From the NCBI GenBank assembly GCA_934717745.1, contig CAKUZB010000002.1, positions 1 through 64,000 on the forward strand: a DNA stretch of 64,000 nt. Reading direction: 5' to 3'. This document shows, piece by piece, positions 55,670-63,617 of this stretch (the first letter of the stretch is position 1; the number at the start of each line of letters is the position of its first letter). Under the pieces are notes generated by a model. The model saw nothing but the letters and a program-made list of their open reading frames with translations. It was not told the origin of the DNA and did not search any database. The position numbers were made by a program, and so were the translations under genes. The DNA is from an uncultured Candidatus Melainabacteria bacterium (GTDB lineage: Bacteria; Cyanobacteriota; Vampirovibrionia; Gastranaerophilales; Gastranaerophilaceae).

Positions 55670-58042
55670 CTATTTTACTGCTTTACCTTTACCGAACAAG
55701 AATTGAGCCGCAACTGTTAATCCTGTTAACACTGCTCCTACTGTTCCAAAAGTTTTACCCCATTTTTGAGAGTTATATGTTTGTTGAACTGTTTTTGTCA
55801 TCATTTCATCAGGTGCAACACCTAATAATAAGAATTTATATTCTGAAGATGCACCAACATCGCCTGATGTTTTATGATTTGGCTTTGTAAAGTAATCTGC
55901 ACCACCAATTTTTGTATATACTTCACTGTTATAAGTGTTGATTTGTTGTTCAAGACCTTCTTTTTTCAACGCATTTACAGTTGCTTTATCCATTGGAGAA
56001 TTATACATAAAATTCATTGCCTTTTGATAAAAATCATAATCTCCTGGAACGTCAACACCTTTACCTTCTTTGAAGTATTTATTTACAACTTTACCATCTT
56101 TAATTTCAACTTGACTTCTATCTACATTTTGTGAATTATCTTGATTTCTGTTGAAGTAGAATTTTATAGAGTGGTCAGAAGAATGTCCTTGTAATGTTGT
56201 TTGTTTTACAAGTTCTAACATTGCTTCTTTAACTTCTCTTGATGAACCGTCGTTTGGAATTTCACCTTTTGAAATTCTTCTGTATACGTCCATTGTATTG
56301 ATTAATCTTGAGAAAGAGTTTCTAACACCTGAAATTCTTTCTTCAAAATATGTTTGTTTTACACGTTTTAATGAGCCTTTGCCGTTTACAGACAATGCTG
56401 TTAACTTGTTCGCAGTTGCTTCCATACCTTGATTGTATAATTTGCCTGCTGCATCGTCGTATGTTTTACCTACTAATTCTACATATTTTTTAGTATCTTC
56501 CGGTTTAATTTTTTTGTCTAATTGAGCAACTGATTTTGCGATTTCTCCAATTGCTTTTTCATATTTTGCATCATCAGAAGTAATTTCTTCGATTTTACCT
56601 CTAACCATACCTTGAACAAGTTCACGATTATTTCTAACTTTTTCCATTTCCTTAAAGTCAATACCTAAAGTTTTAATCATGCCTGTTGAAACAGTATTCC
56701 AGTAATTAGCAATAACTGTTTCAGGCTTATCAGCAACTTTAATTTGAGCATATTGAGTAAGAACTAAATCTTTTGCTTGTAATTCACTCATTGATTTGCC
56801 AATTTCTCGAACTTTGTTCATTGCTTTTTCGTCTAAAACTGAGGCAGTGTTTTCTTTGATTGCATTACCAGCAACTTCTGCCATACCTTTTTTAACGAAT
56901 TTTAATTTATCAGTAGACAAACCTTGAGATTTTGCTTTTTCAAATACCATTCTGGCAACTGAAATGCGAACATCATTTGCTTCGTCTTCTGAAACCTCTT
57001 TACCCATTACTTTTGAAGATTCAAAATGTTTTGTTAATTCTTCTTTTGTAGGGGCAAGTTTTGCAACTTGTTCTTCTGATAATCTTTGAGATAAAACTTC
57101 TTTTGAATTTTTAGAAATTGTTTCTGCTAAAGAATCATTTACAATTGATTTTCCGCTTACTAAGATATTTTTCATATCTTCTGCAACACCGTCTGATGTA
57201 ACAGGGTCTAAACCTTTTGTTAATCTTGCAGTAATTTTTTCTAATAATTTATCATTGATTAATTGACCTTTGTTTTCTTCATAGATTTTGTCTAAATCTG
57301 TAGTCATTGATTTTGCTGTTTTTTCAGAACGTTTTACAACTTCTGCATCAAAATTGCTCAATAATTTGTCGGCTTTTTCATTATTAAATTTTTCTAATGC
57401 CGGATCAATTACTTTTTCCGCTTTGTTACAAGCCAATGCAGAAAATACAGCAGACGCAAGACCTGCGGTTAACATCCATAATGTATTGTTTTTAGTAGCG
57501 ATTTTTTTCATATTCGCTTTTGTTAAATCGTTTCTGTCTTGAGCGTTTTTATCAACACCCATTTTATCACCGATTTTTTGTAATTTTTCATCTGAATACA
57601 AATCCCAAGGAGAATATTGAGGATCTTGGAAGAAAGGTTTTCTTCTACCAAAACTGTCTACATATTCTTGATTTGGATCAAAACCATGAATTGCTTTTGC
57701 AGGTGCACCAATTGCTAATTTTGGCCACAATTTCATTGCTGCAAGGAAAGTTCCTAAACCAACAAATTCCATTAACTTTGTTTTTGGAGTTGCTTTTTGA
57801 GTTGCAATATAAGCAGCAAGAGCAACACCACCGGCTTTCATACCAATATCGTTCAATTTACCTAATTGGTGGTCATTTGCTTGACCTGTAAAACCGTCTT
57901 TTAAGGCTTTTAAATTATATTTTACCCCTGTTGTAACTTGTTTTGGAGAAGGAATAATTGGTGATGAAACCAAATGTCCTTTTGCTTCTTGAGGTTTGAT
58001 GTATTGTTGAGTTTTAATTCCGTTAGTTGCGGTAATTGTCAT
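55670..58042 (-). CDS. Large membrane-associated protein of unknown function (paralogous module A)
   Basis: 790 aa from the ATG at 58042, one base after the preceding stop codon, with GGTGG upstream. N-terminal region 1-60 is disordered and contains 'GFTGQ' near 50. A hydrophobic part (about 58-110) is followed by a module: 'GAPAKAIHGFDP...', 'PQYSPWDLYSDEKLQKIGDKMG', then a helix 'TLWMLTAGLASAVFSALA' near 190. Residues 210-720 are long charged helices, probably coiled coil. A last helix ('GTVGAVLTGLTVAAQFLFG') ends the chain. No family recognised. The module matches the neighbouring protein (58044-59066) in order and spacing. Confidence 0.72.
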   Translation of the reverse strand: MTITATNGIKTQQYIKPQEAKGHLVSSPIIPSPKQVTTGVKYNLKALKDGFTGQANDHQLGKLNDIGMKAGGVALAAYIATQKATPKTKLMEFVGLGTFLAAMKLWPKLAIGAPAKAIHGFDPNQEYVDSFGRRKPFFQDPQYSPWDLYSDEKLQKIGDKMGVDKNAQDRNDLTKANMKKIATKNNTLWMLTAGLASAVFSALACNKAEKVIDPALEKFNNEKADKLLSNFDAEVVKRSEKTAKSMTTDLDKIYEENKGQLINDKLLEKITARLTKGLDPVTSDGVAEDMKNILVSGKSIVNDSLAETISKNSKEVLSQRLSEEQVAKLAPTKEELTKHFESSKVMGKEVSEDEANDVRISVARMVFEKAKSQGLSTDKLKFVKKGMAEVAGNAIKENTASVLDEKAMNKVREIGKSMSELQAKDLVLTQYAQIKVADKPETVIANYWNTVSTGMIKTLGIDFKEMEKVRNNRELVQGMVRGKIEEITSDDAKYEKAIGEIAKSVAQLDKKIKPEDTKKYVELVGKTYDDAAGKLYNQGMEATANKLTALSVNGKGSLKRVKQTYFEERISGVRNSFSRLINTMDVYRRISKGEIPNDGSSREVKEAMLELVKQTTLQGHSSDHSIKFYFNRNQDNSQNVDRSQVEIKDGKVVNKYFKEGKGVDVPGDYDFYQKAMNFMYNSPMDKATVNALKKEGLEQQINTYNSEVYTKIGGADYFTKPNHKTSGDVGASSEYKFLLLGVAPDEMMTKTVQQTYNSQKWGKTFGTVGAVLTGLTVAAQFLFGKGKAVK

Positions 58043-58043
58043 T

Positions 58044-59066
58044 TTAATCCACCACAACCTTTCTGTTTTCGTCAAACACGTTTTTATCTTCCAATTTTGC
58101 TGATTTTCTTGCGTTAATTACAGTATTTGCAACACCGATTACAGTTGAAGCAACCGCCAAACCGATTAAGGCTTTACCTGCATATTTTTGAACCGTAGTA
58201 GGATTTGCACCACCTGTCCATAAATCTTTTACTGATTTCACAAAGTTGTTACCGAATGAACGAACAACATTTTTAGCCTTTGCAAAACCTTGTCCTTTTG
58301 TTGTTGCAGTAAAGAAATTGTCCCATGGTTTTTGAATTGCAACACCTACACCAGTTGCCGCCCACATATATGAAGAAATACTTTTTGCAGTATTTGAACG
58401 TGCAATGATTTCTTTTAATCTAGGCTTAACTTCTTTATCCGAACTTGCCAGATTTTCACCTAATCCTAATTTTTTAGCAACTTTATCATAATAAGCGTTT
58501 CTATCTTCCAAAGTTTTTCCGTATAACAAGTCATAACGAGGGAATTCTACACTTTCAAACACCTTGTGATATTCAATTGACTTCGTATTTTTATCACCCT
58601 CAAATTTAGGGAAACCTTCAACAACCTTTGCATAAGGCATTTCAGTATCAACACCGGTCATTGCTTTTACCGGAACATTGACCAATGATTTTGAGGCTTC
58701 TTTTGCTACACCATACATTGCTACACCTAAAGCCATTTTCTTACCGATAGAACCTGCTTTAGATTGAGCAAACGGAGTAAAATATTTGTTTGCAAAGTTA
58801 AAAACTGCCATCAATGCTGCACTACCCATAAGATATGGAACAGTACCCATTGTCAAAAATTCATAAAAATTGGCGTTTTTATCACCTTTTAACCCTTTTG
58901 CCGGATATGTTGTAAATGCCTTTTTAAATTTATCACCCTTAATTTCAAGTTGAGTTTTAAAATTATTCTCCAATAAAGTATCTTTGTTATACTTTAATCG
59001 CTGAGGCTTTTGCTCTTTTCCCACAAAACTTGTTTCTATTTGTGGCTTAATTGGACTAATGTTCAT
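58044..59066 (-). CDS. Membrane protein of unknown function (paralogous module B)
   Basis: 340 aa from the ATG at 59066, which has GGAG five bases upstream; an ATG five codons earlier lacks a site. N-terminus 'MNISPIKPQIETSFVGKEQ' carries the F-x-G-K motif and no Sec signal. Two hydrophobic segments occur near residues 70-90 and 105-125. The module 'NVPVKAMTGVD...', 'FPRYDLLYGKTLEDRNAYYDKVAKKLG' and 'SYMWAATGVGVAIQ' parallels the next gene. A C-terminal helix 'ALIGLAVASTVIGVANTVI' near 300-318 resembles that protein's final helix. No catalytic motif seen. Coupled to the larger gene by a one-base gap, so the two products probably act together at a membrane. Confidence 0.72.
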   Translation of the reverse strand: MNISPIKPQIETSFVGKEQKPQRLKYNKDTLLENNFKTQLEIKGDKFKKAFTTYPAKGLKGDKNANFYEFLTMGTVPYLMGSAALMAVFNFANKYFTPFAQSKAGSIGKKMALGVAMYGVAKEASKSLVNVPVKAMTGVDTEMPYAKVVEGFPKFEGDKNTKSIEYHKVFESVEFPRYDLLYGKTLEDRNAYYDKVAKKLGLGENLASSDKEVKPRLKEIIARSNTAKSISSYMWAATGVGVAIQKPWDNFFTATTKGQGFAKAKNVVRSFGNNFVKSVKDLWTGGANPTTVQKYAGKALIGLAVASTVIGVANTVINARKSAKLEDKNVFDENRKVVVD

Positions 59067-59283
59067 GAACGCTCCATACACACTACTACCTTGAATAAAA
59101 TCCCTAAATCACATGATTTGCTATATTTTTGGGCATGTATTTACAAATATTTACACAAAATTGACTAAATATTTTCAACTAAATAACACGAAATTTGTTT
59201 ATAAACTATATTTTAAAACAAATAAAATGCTTAGTAAATTCAAAAAGCCTTATATGTAACGGTATTGATACATTTTAAAATCA

Positions 59284-59325
59284 AAAAAAAAGAGTGCTTG
59301 CAAAACAAACACTCTTTTAAATTTT
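59284..59325 (-). terminator. Terminator of rplJL
   Basis: AGAGTGCTTG and CAAACACTCT pair with one mismatch around CAAAA, with a long T-run on the minus strand, 20 bases after the rplL stop. Confidence 0.75.
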
Positions 59326-59340
59326 TTAGTTTTAAGAAAA

Positions 59341-59718
59341 CTATTTAATTTCAACAGTTGCACCAGCACCTTCAAGTTGTTTCTTGATTGCTTCTGCATC
59401 TTCTTTTTTAACGTTTTCTTTAACTGGTTTTGGAGCACCATCAACTAATTCTTTTGCTTCTTTCAAGCCTAAGCCAGTGATAGCACGAACTTCTTTTAAT
59501 ACAGCGATTTTGTTAGCACCTGCTGATGCTAATACAACTGTAACTTCTGCATCTGCTGCATCTGCTGCATCTGCTGCTGCTGCCGGTGCTGCTGCTGCAA
59601 CTGCTACAGGTGCTGCTGCTGAAACGCCGAATTTTTCTTCCATTGCTTTAACTAATTCTGCTGCTTCTAATAAAGTTAATTTTTCAATTGATTCTAAAAT
59701 AGTTTCTACGTTGCTCAT
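59341..59718 (-). CDS. rplL: Ribosomal protein bL12 (L7/L12)
   Basis: 125 aa. N-terminal dimer domain ('ILESIEKLTLLEAAELVKAMEEKFGVSA'-type, residues 6-33), an Ala-rich hinge (about 34-56), and the C-terminal factor-binding domain with 'GLGLKEAKELVDGAPKPVKENVKKEDAE' over about residues 82-109, ending 'GATVEIK'. It forms the flexible stalk that recruits EF-Tu, EF-G and initiation factors. It follows rplJ by about 90 bp on the same strand. rpoB does not follow, so the usual rplJL-rpoBC linkage is broken here. Confidence 0.98.
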   Translation of the reverse strand: MSNVETILESIEKLTLLEAAELVKAMEEKFGVSAAAPVAVAAAAPAAAADAADAADAEVTVVLASAGANKIAVLKEVRAITGLGLKEAKELVDGAPKPVKENVKKEDAEAIKKQLEGAGATVEIK

Positions 59719-59806
59719 TTTAATTTCCTTTCAATATAAATTTTTCTGAGTAATTACTAATTTGCTTTGCGATTTCTCGCAGATATTCCGTTAATTATAG
59801 CAATAA

Positions 59807-60328
59807 TTAAGCGGCTTTTTGATCTCTAACTGCTGCAACTGCACGTGTAAGTGATGCCATAACTGCATTGATAGAGCCAACGATACCAGATGCCGGTGAA
59901 TTGATGCTGCCAAGCATTTTTGCGTAGATTTCTTCTTTTGATGGAAGATTTGCCAATGCTTTTGCTTCTGCTGTAGACAACAATTTGCCGTCTAATGCTG
60001 CTGCAACAATTTCGCCTTTTTTAGTATCTTTAATAAATTTTGATAAAACTTTTGCAGGGCTAACCGGATCTTCAAAACCAAATGCAATAGCGATTGGTCC
60101 TTTTAAAGTTTCAGTTAATACTTCGTATTCAGTACCTTTAACTGCAATTTTTGCAAGTGTATTTTTTGTTACCATGTAATCGCCACCGTTTTTTTGCAAT
60201 TCACGACGAAGTTTTGTAATTTCTTCTACTGTCATGCCACGGTATTCTGTAACAATAGCAACTTGAGCCTTACCAACTTTTTCTTTAATCATTTCGATTT
60301 TTTCGTCTTTAAACGCTTTTGTTGACAT
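59807..60328 (-). CDS. rplJ: Ribosomal protein uL10
   Basis: 173 aa from the ATG at 60328, which is preceded by AAAGGAG; the longer frame runs into the leader. 'KAQVAIVTEYRGMTVEEITKLRRELQKNG' (about residues 21-49) and 'TKNTLAKIAV' bind 23S rRNA. 'GPIAIAFGFEDPVSPAKVLSKF' and the helical C-terminus that docks bL12 dimers are complete. It anchors the L12 stalk and typically represses its own mRNA by binding the leader. Operon with rplL. Confidence 0.97.
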   Translation of the reverse strand: MSTKAFKDEKIEMIKEKVGKAQVAIVTEYRGMTVEEITKLRRELQKNGGDYMVTKNTLAKIAVKGTEYEVLTETLKGPIAIAFGFEDPVSPAKVLSKFIKDTKKGEIVAAALDGKLLSTAEAKALANLPSKEEIYAKMLGSINSPASGIVGSINAVMASLTRAVAAVRDQKAA

Positions 60329-60487
60329 GTTTTCTCCTTTTGTAATTTTTATCGACCTATTTTCTGACGCACAAAAAAATTGCGTCAATAAGCCGCAATT
60401 CAAAATCAAAAACTATTTAGTTTAGTTATTGACCTCGGTTAGCATTCTCATTTTAAGCCTTTCGGCACTAACTGTCTGCGGTTTGTA
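60329..60487 (-). promoter_or_regulatory. rplJL leader (L10-leader type) with attenuator
   Basis: About 160 bases between the predicted start of transcription and rplJ, with no reading frame of note. It includes conserved-looking L10-leader sequence (TGCTAACCGAGGTC, minus strand, near 60430-60445). A hairpin AATTGCG/CGCAATT (60378-60400) followed by seven T's lies ahead of the rplJ ribosome site, a likely attenuator. Binding of L10 to this region would down-regulate the operon. Confidence 0.65.
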
Positions 60488-60492
60488 AAACT

Positions 60493-60521
60493 ATCTTATG
60501 CAAAACAAATTTCAAAATCAA
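60493..60521 (-). promoter_or_regulatory. Promoter of rplJL
   Basis: Minus-strand TTGATT (60516-60521), 17-bp spacer, TAAGAT (60493-60498). Confidence 0.55.
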
Positions 60522-60554
60522 GCATGAGTTTAAATTTTGTTAAGCATTTATTTA

Positions 60555-60860
60555 CTAAAAATCATTTGCCTTTTTGTTTTCAAGCCATTTTCTCATCAAA
60601 TGTTGCTCATAACTCAAAGCAAAATGATACAAGGACTTTGTTAATTTTTGTCCGCTTTCAGATTTTGCAACAAGAAAAAATTCATCATTGTCGTTCTTTG
60701 CACAAGCAATTTCAGTGTGAATAACTTTCTCAACATTTGTTTTTGGTTTTCGCTCTAAAATTTCTATTACCCAAGAGCAAAGCAAACTGCATGTTGACTT
60801 ACTTTTGATAATTTCTTCGTCGTGTTGTTGTAAAAATTTTGCAAACTCTGCGATTATCAT
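60555..60860 (-). CDS. Small protein of unknown function
   Basis: 101 aa, mostly helical and soluble, without signal peptide. 'EIIKSKSTCSLLCSWVIEILERKPKTNVEKVIHTEIACAK' spans about residues 16-55, followed by 'DEFFLVAKSESGQKL' and a C-terminal helix. The first codons overlap the stop of the TPR gene (ATGA), which supports translation and places it last in the comF-TPR-unknown operon. No family recognised. Confidence 0.65.
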   Translation of the reverse strand: MIIAEFAKFLQQHDEEIIKSKSTCSLLCSWVIEILERKPKTNVEKVIHTEIACAKNDNDEFFLVAKSESGQKLTKSLYHFALSYEQHLMRKWLENKKANDF

Positions 60861-61504
60861 TTTAAAAGCCTTTTACACTCTTTGACTTTTTTCTTCATTA
60901 ATCTGTAATTTTTTCTATCCTTATTTGTTTTAAAAAGTTTTTTTGCTTTTTCAAAAGAGTCTTTAGCAGACGGAACATCTTTTATACCGATTTGAGCATA
61001 ACCAAGAACTTCATAACTTTTTGCATAATCATCTTTTAATGAAATTGCTTTGTTTGCATCTTTTAAAGCCTCTACAAATTGTTCTGCATTTGCTTCCGCT
61101 CTTGCTCTAATCACATAACATTCCATATATTCAGGATTAATTTCTAAGGCTTTTGTTGTATCTTCAATCGCCCCCTCAGTATCGCCACAGGCTAATTTTG
61201 CACCGCCACGAACACCATAGGCTATTGAATTTGGGTGAAGTTCGATAGATTTTGTCGCATCTTCAATTGCAAAATCATAATTTCCAATATAATAATAAGA
61301 TTTTGCTCTGAAAGCATAAGCCATATAAGTATCTTCGTCCATAGAAAGTGCGGTATCAAAACATTCTACCGCTGTTTGATATTCTTTTTGTATAATCAGT
61401 TTTTCACCGATAACAACACATTCGTCCGCTGATTTGCAATCTATGGCGAAAGTCGGTGCTACAAAAAATAATAGTACTAAAATTGTTAATAAAATCTTTT
61501 TCAT
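60857..61504 (-). CDS. Exported TPR-repeat protein
   Basis: 215 aa. Sec signal peptide 1-20 (cut after 'TFA'). Four to five tetratricopeptide repeats follow: 'AVECFDTALSMDEDTYMAYAFRAKSYYYIGNYDFAIEDATKSIELHP' covers about residues 45-91, with further units to about 190. The basic C-terminus ('KDRKNYRLMKKKVKECKRLLK', split over 195-215) is unusual for a periplasmic protein. TPR proteins scaffold protein complexes; the partner is unknown. GGGGTGGA precedes the ATG, which directly follows the comF stop codon. Confidence 0.85.
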   Translation of the reverse strand: MKKILLTILVLLFFVAPTFAIDCKSADECVVIGEKLIIQKEYQTAVECFDTALSMDEDTYMAYAFRAKSYYYIGNYDFAIEDATKSIELHPNSIAYGVRGGAKLACGDTEGAIEDTTKALEINPEYMECYVIRARAEANAEQFVEALKDANKAISLKDDYAKSYEVLGYAQIGIKDVPSAKDSFEKAKKLFKTNKDRKNYRLMKKKVKECKRLLK

Positions 61505-62149
61505 TTAAAAATCCACCCCTGCTGTTGCTAAACATGTTATATTATAAAAATTATTTTTATTCAATTCCTCAATTATAGATTCAAAAGTCGAACCGGTCGT
61601 ACAAATGTCGTCAATCAAAAGAATAGGCTTATTTGGAAGTTCTTTAACGTTCACTTCAAAAGCATTTTTTAAATTTTCTTTTCTTTCGCTAAACTTCAAT
61701 CTATATTGAGGTTTTGTTTCTTTTACTCTTTTAATTAAACCAAAATTATATTCATAGCCGGAAAACTTGCAAAATTCAAGAGCAACAAGTTCCATGTGAT
61801 TATATTTTCTCTTTTTTTGTCTTTTTTTGTGCAAAGGTACAGGAATAACAACAAAATCTTTACTAATACCCAAACTTTGCCAATATTCCCACATAAACTT
61901 TGCTTGATAAAAAGCAAGTTCTCGTTGTCCATGGTATTTTAACCCTCTGATAAGTTTTTGCATTGTACCCTCATAAATTCCTGAGGTAAAAACATCAACC
62001 CCGCAAAGAATCCTGTTTGCGTTGTAAGAATTTTGTTGCATTTTATCATAACATTTAGAACACATTTTTGCAGATTCTCTTGACTGTCCGCAAAAGTAAC
62101 ACTTCTTTTTGTATATCCAATCTAGTAAAGACAACATAAAATTTTTCAT
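61505..62149 (-). CDS. comF: ComF-family phosphoribosyltransferase
   Basis: 214 aa. An N-terminal zinc ribbon ('CYFCGQSRES', 'CSKCYDKM', Cys18/21 and 30/33 approximately). The PRTase domain has 'FVVIPVPLHKKRQKKRKYNHMELVA' at about residues 97-121 and the PRPP loop 'ILLIDDICTTGSTFE' (about 175-189). ComF proteins take part in DNA uptake or recombination linked to natural transformation; ComF-type PRTases also occur in non-competent species. A consensus promoter ends eight bases before the ATG and there is no ribosome site, predicting a leaderless message. Complete. Confidence 0.93.
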   Translation of the reverse strand: MKNFMLSLLDWIYKKKCYFCGQSRESAKMCSKCYDKMQQNSYNANRILCGVDVFTSGIYEGTMQKLIRGLKYHGQRELAFYQAKFMWEYWQSLGISKDFVVIPVPLHKKRQKKRKYNHMELVALEFCKFSGYEYNFGLIKRVKETKPQYRLKFSERKENLKNAFEVNVKELPNKPILLIDDICTTGSTFESIIEELNKNNFYNITCLATAGVDF

Positions 62150-62157
62150 GGTAAAAT

Positions 62158-62187
62158 ATTATACGAATAAAGGAGAAATTATGTCAA
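62158..62187 (-). promoter_or_regulatory. Consensus comF promoter overlapping the rseP start
   Basis: Minus-strand TTGACA (62182-62187), 18-bp spacer, TATAAT (62158-62163). The -35 lies inside the first codons of rseP and the spacer covers its AAGGAG ribosome site, so the two opposing genes share this DNA. Predicted transcription start is within a base or two of the comF ATG. Confidence 0.75.
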
Positions 62188-63545
62188 TTTTAATAATGTT
62201 AATTCTTTTAAGTTTTTTAATACTAATCCACGAAGCAGGGCATTTTTTGACTGCAAAAATGTTTGGTATCAAAGTCGAAAAATTCGGATTTGGTTTACCA
62301 ATAGGTCCAACCCTATTTGAAAAGAAATTTGGAGATTTGACAATTTTAGTCCACGCATTTTTGCTTGGAGGATATGTAGCATTCCCTGATGACGAAAAAG
62401 ATTGCGACTTGCCACTCGATTCTGACGAAAGATTTTTAAATAAACCTATCTATCAACGTGCAGTTGTTGTTTCTGCCGGAGTTGTTGCAAACATTATTTG
62501 TGCGTATTTGATAGTACTATTTGCGGCATTCCATTGGGGATACATGCCGGCAGGAAAATTTGACGTATATGTAAACAAAATTGTTGCACCAAAAGAGGCT
62601 TCTATTTGGCAATCAGGTTTACAACAAGGTGATAGAATTGTTTCAATAAACAAAACTCCAATCACAAATACAAATTCAATCGTTTCAATAATCACTAACA
62701 GCAAGGCTTACGACGGTTTTTACAACAAATCACAAGCAGATTACAATCTCGCTCAATTAAAAGAATTAAATCTTGCTTACACTGATGATGAAATAATTCC
62801 ATCAGGCGTAACAATTAAACTTCCGGAAGTTCAACCTGAATCTGCAATTTCTTTCTCAAAAGAAACAGAACAAGGAATTGTAAGATATGAAAACAAAGAT
62901 TTGGAATTAGACAAAGATTTAATACCATTAAGAGATGAAATAAAAAATGGAAACAAAAAATATTATACAGGCAATGACAAATACACTCTTGAAGATATAT
63001 CAAAAGCCTTATCCGATAACACTCACCCCTTAAATTTCATTGTAGAAAGAAATGGTAAAAACGTTGAATTGAGTGTAATTTATCCTGATGAAAAAGGTAA
63101 AATCGGCATTGAATTAGCACAAAAAGAAATTTTATTAGAAACTAAAGGCATTAAATCTGTATTAAAAACAGGTACAAAATACCTTTGGGATAATACTTAT
63201 AACATGCTTTACGGACTTGGTCAAATTTTTACAGGAAAAGTTCCTCTAAAAGATTTGCACGGAATTGTTGCTATTACAAAACTTGGCGGAGATATTATCG
63301 AAAATAGCGGAATGTTCTACGGCTTATTGCTAACCGCAATAATTTCCATGGATTTGGCAATCGTAAACTTCCTACCAATTCCGGCACTTGACGGTGGACA
63401 CGTATTATTCTTGATTATCGAAAAAATTAGAGGAAAAAGATTAAAAGATGAAACAGTAGAGAAAATTGGAACATTCTTCTTCTCTCTACTAATCCTGCTT
63501 ATGGTCGTAATCATATTCAACGATATTGTTTGGCTAAAAGGTTAG
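62181..63545 (+). CDS. rseP: RIP metalloprotease RseP (site-2 protease)
   Basis: 454 aa from the ATG at 62181, which has AAGGAG seven bases upstream. The zinc motif 'LILIHEAGHFLTAKMFGIKVEKF' lies in helix 1, about residues 13-35. A PDZ-like domain (about 135-330) has 'SGLQQGDRIVSINKTPI', with a long insertion rich in Lys/Asp/Gln compared with E. coli. The second active-site motif is 'NFLPIPALDGGHVLF' (about 393-407). Four membrane helices. It cuts membrane-bound substrates after a first cleavage and helps to clear signal peptides or release regulators. Complete. Confidence 0.95.
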   Translation: MSILIMLILLSFLILIHEAGHFLTAKMFGIKVEKFGFGLPIGPTLFEKKFGDLTILVHAFLLGGYVAFPDDEKDCDLPLDSDERFLNKPIYQRAVVVSAGVVANIICAYLIVLFAAFHWGYMPAGKFDVYVNKIVAPKEASIWQSGLQQGDRIVSINKTPITNTNSIVSIITNSKAYDGFYNKSQADYNLAQLKELNLAYTDDEIIPSGVTIKLPEVQPESAISFSKETEQGIVRYENKDLELDKDLIPLRDEIKNGNKKYYTGNDKYTLEDISKALSDNTHPLNFIVERNGKNVELSVIYPDEKGKIGIELAQKEILLETKGIKSVLKTGTKYLWDNTYNMLYGLGQIFTGKVPLKDLHGIVAITKLGGDIIENSGMFYGLLLTAIISMDLAIVNFLPIPALDGGHVLFLIIEKIRGKRLKDETVEKIGTFFFSLLILLMVVIIFNDIVWLKG

Positions 63546-63617
63546 TACACAAAAACTAACCGATTTTTGCCAATCGTTTTAATACGAATATTCTGTATAT
63601 AAAATTAATTAAGCACA

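Noticed and set aside
59521..59620. Repetitive GCTGCT/TGCATC tract as a variable repeat
   Set aside because: It encodes the normal Ala-rich hinge of bL12; irregular codons and no frame-switch potential of the kind seen at 13467.
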